The position numbers and the translations under genes were made by a program. A model generated the notes under the pieces. It saw nothing but the letters and a program-made list of their open reading frames with translations, had not been told where the DNA came from and searched no databases. A DNA stretch of 28,237 nt from UBA4660 sp034408895 (GTDB taxonomy: Bacteria; Bacteroidota; Bacteroidia; Flavobacteriales_D; Sanyastnellaceae). The first letter of the stretch is position 1; every line of letters starts with the position of its first letter. Below are positions 16,444 through 23,542 of the stretch, piece after piece. Location of the stretch: the NCBI GenBank assembly GCA_034408895.1, contig JAWXCI010000018.1, positions 1-28,237 on the forward strand, in the 5' to 3' direction.

Positions 16444-17088
16444 ATGAACAAAATTTTCACACTACTAGCCTTCATCGGCATCGTTTCAATCGCATCAGCG
16501 CAAACATCAAAAGATATTCTCGACAAGCTTTCGGCAAAAGCAAAGACCTACAAAACCATGTCTGCCGATTTCACATCAACGCTTGTTGACCCCAAAGCAA
16601 AACTCAACCAGCAACAAACAGGTTCAGTAAAAATCAAGGGACAGAAATACAACATCAATTTGTCCGACTACGTGGTGATTTCTGACGGTGTCACTGTTTG
16701 GAGCTACAGCAAGAAGGACAATGAATGCACCATTGATAATCTCGAAGATGTAAAAGACGGTTCGTTCGATCCTTCGGATATGTTTACCCTATGGGAAAAA
16801 GACTTCAGGCATGAAATGAAGAATGCTGCGATTACCGAAGATGCCATTGCCTCTTACCAGATTGCCCTTTATCCCAGTGACCCGAAGGACAAACCTTATC
16901 ACACCATTATGATGTACGTGGACAAGGCAAAAATGGAAGTACACAAGATTGTGGTAAAGCAACGCGAGGGCGGAGAGATTACCTACAAAGTCAAGAATTT
17001 CAAGACGAACATGGAATTGCCTGACACCGATTTCCAGTTCAATAAAACAAAGTATCCAGGTTGCGAAATGACCGACAACAGGATTTGA
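16444..17088 (+). CDS. lolA: Outer-membrane lipoprotein carrier protein LolA
   Basis: A 214-aa periplasmic protein with a Sec signal (MNKIFTLLAFIGIVSIASA, cleavage before QTS). It carries lipoproteins from the LolCDE transporter to the outer membrane. The fold signature is present: SAKAKTYKTMSADFTSTLVDP, GSVKIKGQKYNINLSDYVVISDGVTVWSYSKKDNE split over two strands, and the late MEVHKIVVKQREGGEITYKVKNFKTN. The length is normal for Bacteroidetes LolA. It lies 66 bp after ftsK on the same strand, an order I know as common in this phylum. The gap contains a dispersed purine-rich repeat but no clear terminator. Confidence 0.92.
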   Translation: MNKIFTLLAFIGIVSIASAQTSKDILDKLSAKAKTYKTMSADFTSTLVDPKAKLNQQQTGSVKIKGQKYNINLSDYVVISDGVTVWSYSKKDNECTIDNLEDVKDGSFDPSDMFTLWEKDFRHEMKNAAITEDAIASYQIALYPSDPKDKPYHTIMMYVDKAKMEVHKIVVKQREGGEITYKVKNFKTNMELPDTDFQFNKTKYPGCEMTDNRI

Positions 17089-17122
17089 CCATTGTTGTTA
17101 CATCATTCACTTTTGCCAGCGC

Positions 17123-17236
17123 ATGTTCCAACGACTCGCTGAAACATACCGCAAGAATTTTCCCTTCTTCGTTGACTTTTGGTACTACATCGTGATGATC
17201 GTCCTCTTCATAGTACTTGCCATCATCTTCCTTTGA
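17123..17236 (+). CDS. 37-aa single-pass membrane microprotein
   Basis: A short ATG-to-TGA frame encodes a peptide with an amphipathic basic start (MFQRLAETYRKNFPFF), an aromatic VDFWYY belt, and one hydrophobic helix (IVMIVLFIVLAIIFL) to the end. It lies 34 bp after the lolA stop on the same strand. The design (charged head, aromatic interface, uninterrupted hydrophobic tail) is that of a real membrane peptide rather than chance, but no homologue can be named. It is the only coding candidate in the 302-bp stretch between lolA and the LysM gene. Confidence 0.6.
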   Translation: MFQRLAETYRKNFPFFVDFWYYIVMIVLFIVLAIIFL

Positions 17237-17390
17237 ATTATGCTCTCAGGCTTGTTCAGCAATTCTCAACAACTTTTCTGAACGCACTGCCGCATACCTT
17301 GCTCAAAATCTGTCGTGAATAACTTAGCACGCGTTGCGCAATAATGTGTTACGTCTCGCTTTCATTTGTCAGGTGAGGAAGAGAAAAGAA

Positions 17391-18854
17391 ATGATTCGAT
17401 GGATAAGTCTTTTTGTGCTGATGATGCCTTTAGTGGCGATGTCTCAGTCACCACCATTTTTGGGAAATCAGGAAAAGGTTTTGCGCAATGCCTGTGAGCA
17501 ATGGATGTGCAAGGAATTGATTGACTCCAATCCACAGGCATTTAAATCCAGCAACCCGGAAAATCCACTTGAATTCAGTTTTCCTGCTTCGCAAATTCAA
17601 CATCTGAACATCGCTGTAAATCTGAAACAAGCGGAATCCGCATTGTATCAACAACTTTATTTTCCTGGAAACAATGGCTTGCGTTTTCTCACGCTGAAAT
17701 CACTTTGCGATTTGTATTTCCCGCTTTTCGAACGCAAACTTTCCATTCACCAACTACCAGAGGAATACAAATACCTGCCGCTCGTTTTATCAGGTCTGAA
17801 TCCCCACCACACTGATGCAAGTGATAATGCAGGACTGTGGTCGCTCGACTATCTGGTAGCCCGAAGCCTTCACCTGCGTGTGGATTCTTTGATTGATGAC
17901 CGAAGAGGAGCAGACTTCACCACGGAGAAAGTGCTCGACCATTTGCAAACACTCCATTGGCGATACAAGGGTGATCACCTGAAGGTGCTGCTCGCTTACA
18001 TCAGAAGTGTTCCTTTCGTTGAAAAACATCTTGCGCAACATGGTGATATTTTGTTGGATGAACTTGAGAGCAGCACAAGACAGTTGCTCCAATTATTCGT
18101 TTACACCATAGAACTTTTTGAAAGGAATGAAGCAGAAAATCACCTTGTACACTACTTCGACATTCTTGGCAACTATGAAAACATTTTTTTCGAACGTGGC
18201 ATTCCATTGCAGGCAATGAAGGAAGTTTTGGGTGCGAATGTTCAACAACTTCAACTTACCAATCCAGTGTATTGTGGTAGCCGGATTGATAGCACTTACC
18301 GCGGTGTTGCCTTCATTCTCGAAAAGCAAATCGCTGCCAAATATCATTTGCTCAAAGACAGTCTGCATCGGTGGAAACCAGCGCCACCACCCGCACCCGT
18401 TGTGAATGAATTCGAGGAAGAAAAAATTTATTACACCGTTCGCAAAGGAGATTCGCTGGGAAAGATTGCGCAGAAGTACAAAGTGAGCGTTTCACAATTG
18501 AAGAAATGGAACAAGTTGAAACGCGACAGAATTAATGTGGGGCAAAAACTTGTTATCATCAGGAAGCAGAAAGTGAAACCGACAGCGGACAAGAAAGAAG
18601 TAATTCCCAATTCTCCGGATATTGAAACTCCAAAAACAGTTGATGAACCTGACGCCAAAAGCAATCCGGTAAAGAAAGAAGCACAGGTTTCCTCAACCCC
18701 GAAAACAATTAAGTACAAAGTACGTTCAGGCGATTCCATGTGGCTCATTGCAAAGAAGTACCCGGGAGTAACTGCTGAAGACATTATGAAATGGAACAAA
18801 TGCAACGATGACATAAGACCAGGACAGATACTTGTGATATATCCTAAGAAGTAG
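17391..18854 (+). CDS. LysM protein with degenerate MltD-like transglycosylase domain
   Basis: The 487-aa exported protein (signal MIRWISLFVLMMPLVAMSQS) combines an N-terminal lytic-transglycosylase-like domain (about 100-250) with a proline-rich linker and two LysM domains (about 347-390 and 440-486) that bind peptidoglycan glycan chains. The enzyme-like part follows the MltD pattern: LPEEYKYLPLV, NPHHTDASDNAGLW, then IDDRRGADFTTEKVLDHL. In active members the loop reads V-E-S-x-F and its Glu is the catalytic acid. Here codon 17787-17789 is TTA, giving V-L-S-G-L, so residue 133 is Leu. GLWQF is also changed to GLWSL. It is therefore probably a non-catalytic glycan-binding scaffold. An in-frame start at 17334 is ignored because it would precede the signal peptide. 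The SGNH genes follow in the same direction. Confidence 0.85.
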   Translation: MIRWISLFVLMMPLVAMSQSPPFLGNQEKVLRNACEQWMCKELIDSNPQAFKSSNPENPLEFSFPASQIQHLNIAVNLKQAESALYQQLYFPGNNGLRFLTLKSLCDLYFPLFERKLSIHQLPEEYKYLPLVLSGLNPHHTDASDNAGLWSLDYLVARSLHLRVDSLIDDRRGADFTTEKVLDHLQTLHWRYKGDHLKVLLAYIRSVPFVEKHLAQHGDILLDELESSTRQLLQLFVYTIELFERNEAENHLVHYFDILGNYENIFFERGIPLQAMKEVLGANVQQLQLTNPVYCGSRIDSTYRGVAFILEKQIAAKYHLLKDSLHRWKPAPPPAPVVNEFEEEKIYYTVRKGDSLGKIAQKYKVSVSQLKKWNKLKRDRINVGQKLVIIRKQKVKPTADKKEVIPNSPDIETPKTVDEPDAKSNPVKKEAQVSSTPKTIKYKVRSGDSMWLIAKKYPGVTAEDIMKWNKCNDDIRPGQILVIYPKK

Positions 18855-18891
18855 TTCTGGAGTGTGAGACAAAAATTATGTTGATGACAAT

Positions 18892-20340
18892 TTGAAAAGA
18901 GAGCAAATCATATCACCGGCAATTCCACTCATCCTTCTTGCCTGCATTGGTATATGCTCTGTTGTATTGGAACGTGCAGTTCCGGAAAAAGGAATTCAGG
19001 TCGCTGGTTTCACTTTAAAATTCAAGTCACCAGTTGATACAGCATCACGCACGATTGAAGATGTGGGAGCCTACCTCGCGCAACTTGATTCAGTGGCGGA
19101 AGACACCATCGCAACAAAAGTTGATACGCTTAAAGTAAAACGTGTGGTGAGTAAGACATCCTTACAATTTCGTGATGATGATGCTTCTTCTCTCTATCCA
19201 TTCTTCACTATGCTTGATGAGGTGAAAGCGAGCGGAACAAATGTTCATGTTCTGCATTATGGAGATTCACAAATTGAAAGCGACCGCATCTCTGGTTACC
19301 TGCGCCAAAAGTGGCAGGAAGAATTTGGCGGACGCGGCCCCGGGCTTGTTGCACCACTTCCCATTACAGCATCGGCCAACATCACACAATCACAAAGCGG
19401 AAACTGGAAACGCTATACTGCCTACGGATTCGATAATGGAAAAGCAGGACATAGTCGTTATGGTGTAATGGCTGCAATAGGGCGATTCACACAGTCAAGA
19501 AAAAAAGAAGAAATAGATTCCACCGAAATACAGGAATCATGGATTGAACTTCGTCCTTCGTCCATGGCACACAGTTATTCTAAAACGTATTCGCAGGCTG
19601 GAATTTATTTTGGTTACCACCAGTTTCCGCTAGTGCTCTCAGTGGCAGTTGGTGACAGCGTGATTGCCAATGACACCATCCCGCCCACATCGTACGTTCT
19701 TGAAAAAACGTATCGCTTCCCTCCCACTCCATCGAAATTGAAATTCAAGTTCTCCGGTGCAGACTCACCTGATGTACACGGCATCTGTTTGCAAAACGAA
19801 GGTGGAGTGAATGTGGACAACCTCGCCCTGCGCGGAAGCAACGGAAATATCTTCAAGCGCATTGCAACGAGTGATTTGAAAACGGAACTGAACGACCTCA
19901 ATGCACAACTCATTATGCTCCAGTTTGGCGGAAACTCCTTGCCTTATGTTGAGAGTAATAAATCTGCAAAGGAGTACGGCAATTTTTTCCAGGCACAGAT
20001 TCAATACCTGAAAACACTTGCACCACAGGCAGCATTTATCATTATCGGTCCTGCGGATATGAGCAAGATGGTGGACGGCACCTGGCAGACCTACCCTTAC
20101 CTGGAAGCGGTGCGCGATGCAATGAAAGAAGCTGCATTCAATGAAGGGTGTGCATTCTGGGATATGTACGAAGTGATGGGTGGAAAAAATTCGATGGTGA
20201 GTTGGGTCACGAATTCGCCACCCTATGCCGGAACTGACTATGTACATTTTACTCCGCTGGGCGCGAGAAAAGTTGCTGAGTTGTTGTATAAAGCCATAGA
20301 CCACGAATACGATGCATGGAAAAATGCATCGCTGAAATAG
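18892..20340 (+). CDS. SGNH-hydrolase-like envelope protein 1
   Basis: A 482-aa protein with one N-terminal signal-anchor helix (IPLILLACIGICSVVLE) and a periplasmic SGNH/GDSL fold. Block I is LHYGDSQIESDRI (G124-D125-S126), block III is QFGGNSLPY (G347-N348), and block V is DYVHFTPLG (D449, H452), so the Ser, Gly, Asn and His set is complete. A beta-sandwich-like insert (about 200-300) separates blocks I and III. Relatives of this layout act as esterases or O-acyltransferases on polysaccharides or peptidoglycan. The only reasonable start is TTG at 18892: no ATG is in frame before residue 100. The stop of a five-codon ORF (ATG at 18878) overlaps this TTG. It follows the LysM gene by 37 bp and the next SGNH gene starts 7 bp after its stop. 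Confidence 0.82.
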   Translation: MKREQIISPAIPLILLACIGICSVVLERAVPEKGIQVAGFTLKFKSPVDTASRTIEDVGAYLAQLDSVAEDTIATKVDTLKVKRVVSKTSLQFRDDDASSLYPFFTMLDEVKASGTNVHVLHYGDSQIESDRISGYLRQKWQEEFGGRGPGLVAPLPITASANITQSQSGNWKRYTAYGFDNGKAGHSRYGVMAAIGRFTQSRKKEEIDSTEIQESWIELRPSSMAHSYSKTYSQAGIYFGYHQFPLVLSVAVGDSVIANDTIPPTSYVLEKTYRFPPTPSKLKFKFSGADSPDVHGICLQNEGGVNVDNLALRGSNGNIFKRIATSDLKTELNDLNAQLIMLQFGGNSLPYVESNKSAKEYGNFFQAQIQYLKTLAPQAAFIIIGPADMSKMVDGTWQTYPYLEAVRDAMKEAAFNEGCAFWDMYEVMGGKNSMVSWVTNSPPYAGTDYVHFTPLGARKVAELLYKAIDHEYDAWKNASLK

Positions 20341-20347
20341 AAGGAAG

Positions 20348-21622
20348 ATGAAAACAAAAAGGCTATTAGTTATTTCAATGATCTGCATCTGTGGTACTAC
20401 CACCTGGTTGCTTTCCACAGGCACGAGCACACCGCACCAACCGAAGGCAGTGTTGCTCGACCGGTCGCACTCATTTATTCAATACGACCTCAACAAAATT
20501 GATTTCTACGGAGACAAGATGGTGTGGGATGGTTTCTTTATGAAGATGAACCAACTGGTATTTTCTGGTGAAGGACATGTTTCTATTCTGCACATGGGAG
20601 GCTCGCATGTGCAAGCCGGAACCCTCACCGACCGCATCCGCGAAAATTTTGTAACAATGGTGGACGGTCTGGAAGCTGAACGCGGATTTATTTTTCCATA
20701 CAAACTCGCAGGCACCAATTCTCCATCATCAATCCGCACAAAATTTACAGGGGCATGGGACGGATGTCGCAATGCACTTTCCACCGACCATTGCTTTTGG
20801 GGCATGAGCGGAATAAATGCCACCACCTGCGACAGTGTGGCAAGTTTCAAAATCTGGTGCTTCAATCACGACAGCCTTAACTACTACAATTCACATGTGC
20901 GGGTTTTTCACAGCGGAGATAATTACACCATTGAACCAGATTCTGCAATACAGGTATGGACATCGAAGCGAAGGCTTGACATGGGCGCAACAGATTTCTA
21001 CTTCGCTGCACCTGTGGATACGCTTTCATTCAACATTTATCGCAACGACTCTTTGCCCGGATGCTTTGTAATGCAGGGAATTTATCTTGGAGAAAATCGC
21101 GATGGTATCACCTACAATACAATAGGGGTGAATGGGGCGGGTACCTATAGTTATCTGCGATGTGAAATGCTGGACGAACAACTACCCACCATCAATCCTG
21201 ATCTTGTGATTTTCGGTATCGGTGTGAACGATGCCAACGTGCCCGAGGAAAATTTTGATGCACGGAAATATGAATTGCGATATGACTCGCTCATCACACA
21301 GATAAAAGGTGTGAACCCGGATGTGAGTTTTCTTTTCATCACCAACAACGACACATATTATCAGAAACGTTATCCCAACCGCAATGCAATGAAAGTGCAG
21401 GAGGTGATGGTCAAGCTTGCGAAAAAACACAGCGCTGGGGTGTATGATTTGTTTGACATCATGGGCGGGCTTGGCTCCATCAAGGAGTGGCAGAATGCAG
21501 GGCTGGCGCAATCAGATAAGGTTCATCTGACACGTGATGGTTACCGCCTACAAGCTGACATGATGTACCTGGCCATGCGCGAAGCATTCGGAAATTACCT
21601 CTATCGGACAACTCCTAAATGA
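20348..21622 (+). CDS. SGNH-hydrolase-like envelope protein 2
   Basis: A 424-aa exported protein (signal anchor LLVISMICICGTTTWLL) related to the preceding gene product. Block I is LHMGGSHVQAGTLTDR: the usual G-D-S is G84-G85-S86, so the Asp before the nucleophile position is lost while Ser86 stays. Block III is GIGVNDANV (G292, N294) and block V is DKVHLTRDG (D390, H393), so the Ser/Asn/His/Asp set remains. A jelly-roll-like insert lies between residues 150 and 260. It is translationally close to its neighbour (7 bp) and probably acts with it. Substrate and direction (esterase or acyltransferase) cannot be told from the sequence. Confidence 0.82.
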   Translation: MKTKRLLVISMICICGTTTWLLSTGTSTPHQPKAVLLDRSHSFIQYDLNKIDFYGDKMVWDGFFMKMNQLVFSGEGHVSILHMGGSHVQAGTLTDRIRENFVTMVDGLEAERGFIFPYKLAGTNSPSSIRTKFTGAWDGCRNALSTDHCFWGMSGINATTCDSVASFKIWCFNHDSLNYYNSHVRVFHSGDNYTIEPDSAIQVWTSKRRLDMGATDFYFAAPVDTLSFNIYRNDSLPGCFVMQGIYLGENRDGITYNTIGVNGAGTYSYLRCEMLDEQLPTINPDLVIFGIGVNDANVPEENFDARKYELRYDSLITQIKGVNPDVSFLFITNNDTYYQKRYPNRNAMKVQEVMVKLAKKHSAGVYDLFDIMGGLGSIKEWQNAGLAQSDKVHLTRDGYRLQADMMYLAMREAFGNYLYRTTPK

Positions 21623-21775
21623 ACAGGCACTTTATGAAGTAGGCAGAGTATTACAGTCTGTTGCTTATTTGAAATCCACAATTTGATCATTTGAAGAACG
21701 AACGGAATTTCCAAAGGATAAATTCATCATTTGCAACCAGCCGGCAAATGTTTTCGAAGTTTGCAACTTTGAATT

Positions 21776-22378
21776 ATGCCAAACATTTTCGAATTCAACG
21801 GATACAAGCCTGTCATTCACGAGTCATCGTTCATCCACTCGAATGCAACGGTGAGTGGTAATGTGATTATTGGCAAAAATGTGTATGTGGGCCCAGGTGC
21901 TGCGTTGCGTGGCGACTGGGGCCAAATCGTGATTGAAGACGGATGCAACGTGCAGGAGAATTGTACCATCCACATGTTTCCGGGTGTGCAGGTACTGTTG
22001 AAGGAAGGTGCGCATATTGGTCACGGTGCAATTATTCATGGAGCAACGATTGGGCGCGATTGTCTTATTGGGATGAATGCCGTGATTATGGATCGGGTGG
22101 TGATCGAAGATGAGTGCATTGTTGGTGCATTGAGTTTTGTACCTGCGGATACCATTGTTTTAAAGCGCAGTGTAATGGCGGGCAATCCTGCCAAAATGAT
22201 TAAGCAAGTGAGCGATGAAATGCTCGCATGGAAGAAAGAAGGAACAGGATGGTACCAAAGACTTCCCGCAGATTGTTTTGCATCACTCCGTCCGTGCGAA
22301 CCGTTGCGGGAAATCCCTGTGGACAGAAAAATTCAGCATGGCGGATTTAAAACCTGGAACGAAACCAAGAAGCAATGA
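21776..22378 (+). CDS. paaY: PaaY-like hexapeptide-repeat thioesterase / gamma carbonic anhydrase family
   Basis: A 200-aa left-handed beta-helix protein made of hexapeptide repeats. The whole length matches the PaaY/CaiE pattern: an HPxA-like start (IHSNATVSGNVIIGKNVYVGP), LRGDWGQIVIEDGCNVQENC, then HMFPG and HIGHGAIIHGATIGRDCLIGMNAVI, and a helical tail (LAWKKEGTGWYQRLPADC). The three histidines of the zinc site of gamma carbonic anhydrases lie in IHMFPG and HIGHG. PaaY hydrolyses CoA esters that arise in phenylacetate breakdown, but no other paa genes are here, so a housekeeping thioesterase or carbonic anhydrase role is equally possible. The stop overlaps the trmN6 start by 4 bp (ATGA), indicating translational coupling. 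Confidence 0.88.
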   Translation: MPNIFEFNGYKPVIHESSFIHSNATVSGNVIIGKNVYVGPGAALRGDWGQIVIEDGCNVQENCTIHMFPGVQVLLKEGAHIGHGAIIHGATIGRDCLIGMNAVIMDRVVIEDECIVGALSFVPADTIVLKRSVMAGNPAKMIKQVSDEMLAWKKEGTGWYQRLPADCFASLRPCEPLREIPVDRKIQHGGFKTWNETKKQ

Positions 22379-23109
22379 AAGTTGCAGAAGACAAACCGTT
22401 TCACTTCAAACAATTTGAGGTACACCAGATGCGCAGCGCCATGAAGGTGGGAACCGATGGTGTGCTGCTTGCTGCATGGGCCAACGTGGAAAGTGCAACA
22501 CACATACTTGATGTTGGAACTGGAACAGGTGTGATTGCACTCATTTGTGCACAGCGAAATTCTTGTGCGACTATCGAAGCGATAGAAATAGATGCCGGCA
22601 GTGCACAGGATGCGCGTGAAAATTTTGCTGTATCAACCTGGAATGTTCGCCTTCGATTGCACGAAGGAGATTTTTTGAAAATAGCATCTGGTGAAAAGTT
22701 CAACCTCATCATTTCAAACCCGCCCTATTTCTCTGACTCGCTGCGTGCCATAAACCCTAGCCGCAATGCCGCGCGGCACGATGATTCGCTGCCCGCCTCA
22801 GCATTTATGCTTAAGGCTTTCGAACTGCTTTCAGCCGATGGAAGAATTGCAGTGATATTCCCCAAGGCACAATTAGAACGGTGGTCGCATGAAGCATCAC
22901 GGTTTGAATTTTTTCCGGAAAGAATTTGTCACGTTTTCACTTTGCCATGGAAAGATTCTTCGCGAGTGATGGTGGAGTACACTCACCGCCACGCGCTGGA
23001 ACCAAAAATGGAAAGTGTGCTCATTGAAAAAAATCCGGGAGTGTGGAGCGATGCTTACAAAGAATTGGTGAGGGATTATTTCATCAAACTTTCACCAAGA
23101 GAAGTGTGA
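22375..23109 (+). CDS. trmN6: tRNA1(Val) A37 N6-methyltransferase TrmN6
   Basis: A 244-aa class I SAM-dependent methyltransferase. Motif I is ILDVGTGTGVIAL (44-56), the acidic motif II is AIEID (about 69-73), and motif IV is SNPPYF (N115-P-P-Y118), typical of N6-adenine methylation. The start FHFKQFEVHQMRSAMKVGTDGVLLAAW, with its KVGTDG..L..W block, identifies the YfiC/TrmN6 family. The enzyme methylates A37 of tRNA1(Val). It overlaps the upstream hexapeptide gene by 4 bp and is followed by a possible terminator. Confidence 0.92.
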   Translation: MKVAEDKPFHFKQFEVHQMRSAMKVGTDGVLLAAWANVESATHILDVGTGTGVIALICAQRNSCATIEAIEIDAGSAQDARENFAVSTWNVRLRLHEGDFLKIASGEKFNLIISNPPYFSDSLRAINPSRNAARHDDSLPASAFMLKAFELLSADGRIAVIFPKAQLERWSHEASRFEFFPERICHVFTLPWKDSSRVMVEYTHRHALEPKMESVLIEKNPGVWSDAYKELVRDYFIKLSPREV

Positions 23110-23124
23110 ATTCCTAAAAACCTC

Positions 23125-23148
23125 TTGTACTTCGTTGTACAAATTTTT
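23125..23148 (+). terminator. Possible terminator after trmN6
   Basis: TTGTAC (23125-23130) and GTACAA (23137-23142) form a 6-bp stem with a 6-base loop, followed by ATTTTT. It is AT-rich and weak, but well placed 16 bp after the stop. Confidence 0.45.
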
Positions 23149-23208
23149 GAATTCCTCATCCCGATGGATTGGGACTCCGGGTTCAAAAAATTTGAAAGCC
23201 TCGTCTAA

Positions 23209-23521
23209 GAGCCTGTTTATCATTTTAATGGTTGAATTGCTTTGTAAGAATGACAGAGCATCTCAGAAATCAATTGCCCCCGGGTTATTCACATCGATAT
23301 TATTTTTATTGAAGTTTATGAGCTCCCTCCGGTCGGTTCAGCCGGGGGATAGCGCATCACACAAAATTTATGGGCTTTAGCCCAAACTTAACCACTGATA
23401 CTAGTTGGGCTAAAGCCCAATTGCTGGTCTGCGGCACCTTCGATCCCCCAGCTTCAGCCGGGGACAATGGATGTAAGCAGCCCTCTTACTAAATGTCTTT
23501 CTTCAAATGATAAACAGGCTC
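23209..23521. mobile_element. MITE-like element with terminal inverted repeats and TAA target duplication
   Basis: GAGCCTGTTTATCATTT at 23209-23225 is exactly repeated in inverse orientation at 23505-23521. The element is 313 bp long and flanked on both sides by TAA (23206-23208 and 23522-23524). The GAGCCTG-type end together with a 3-bp TNA duplication fits IS5-family groups that duplicate TNA (from general knowledge of those groups). No transposase is encoded, so it would have to be moved in trans. The inside holds a 15-bp hairpin and REP-like GC-rich arms (see 23371-23419). It accounts for most of the 433-bp gap between trmN6 and the next gene. Confidence 0.8.
23371..23419. repeat. 15-bp inverted repeat inside the MITE-like element
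   Basis: TGGGCTTTAGCCCAA (23371-23385) pairs perfectly with TTGGGCTAAAGCCCA (23405-23419) around a 19-base spacer, and each arm can also fold on itself (GGGCT-TT-AGCCC). Flanking it, GGGGGAT (about 23344-23350) is inverted as ATCCCCC (about 23440-23446), and TTCAGCCGGGG is repeated directly on both sides. The layout resembles a REP/BIME unit carried within the element. Confidence 0.85.
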
Positions 23522-23542
23522 TAAGCAGGTCGTTTACAGCAC

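Noticed and set aside
19765..20430. A 221-codon minus-strand ORF
   Set aside because: Antisense to the first SGNH gene, which has complete catalytic blocks; the antisense product shows no domain.
23135..23380. An 81-codon plus-strand ORF after trmN6
   Set aside because: It runs across the end of the MITE-like element and has no start context or motif.
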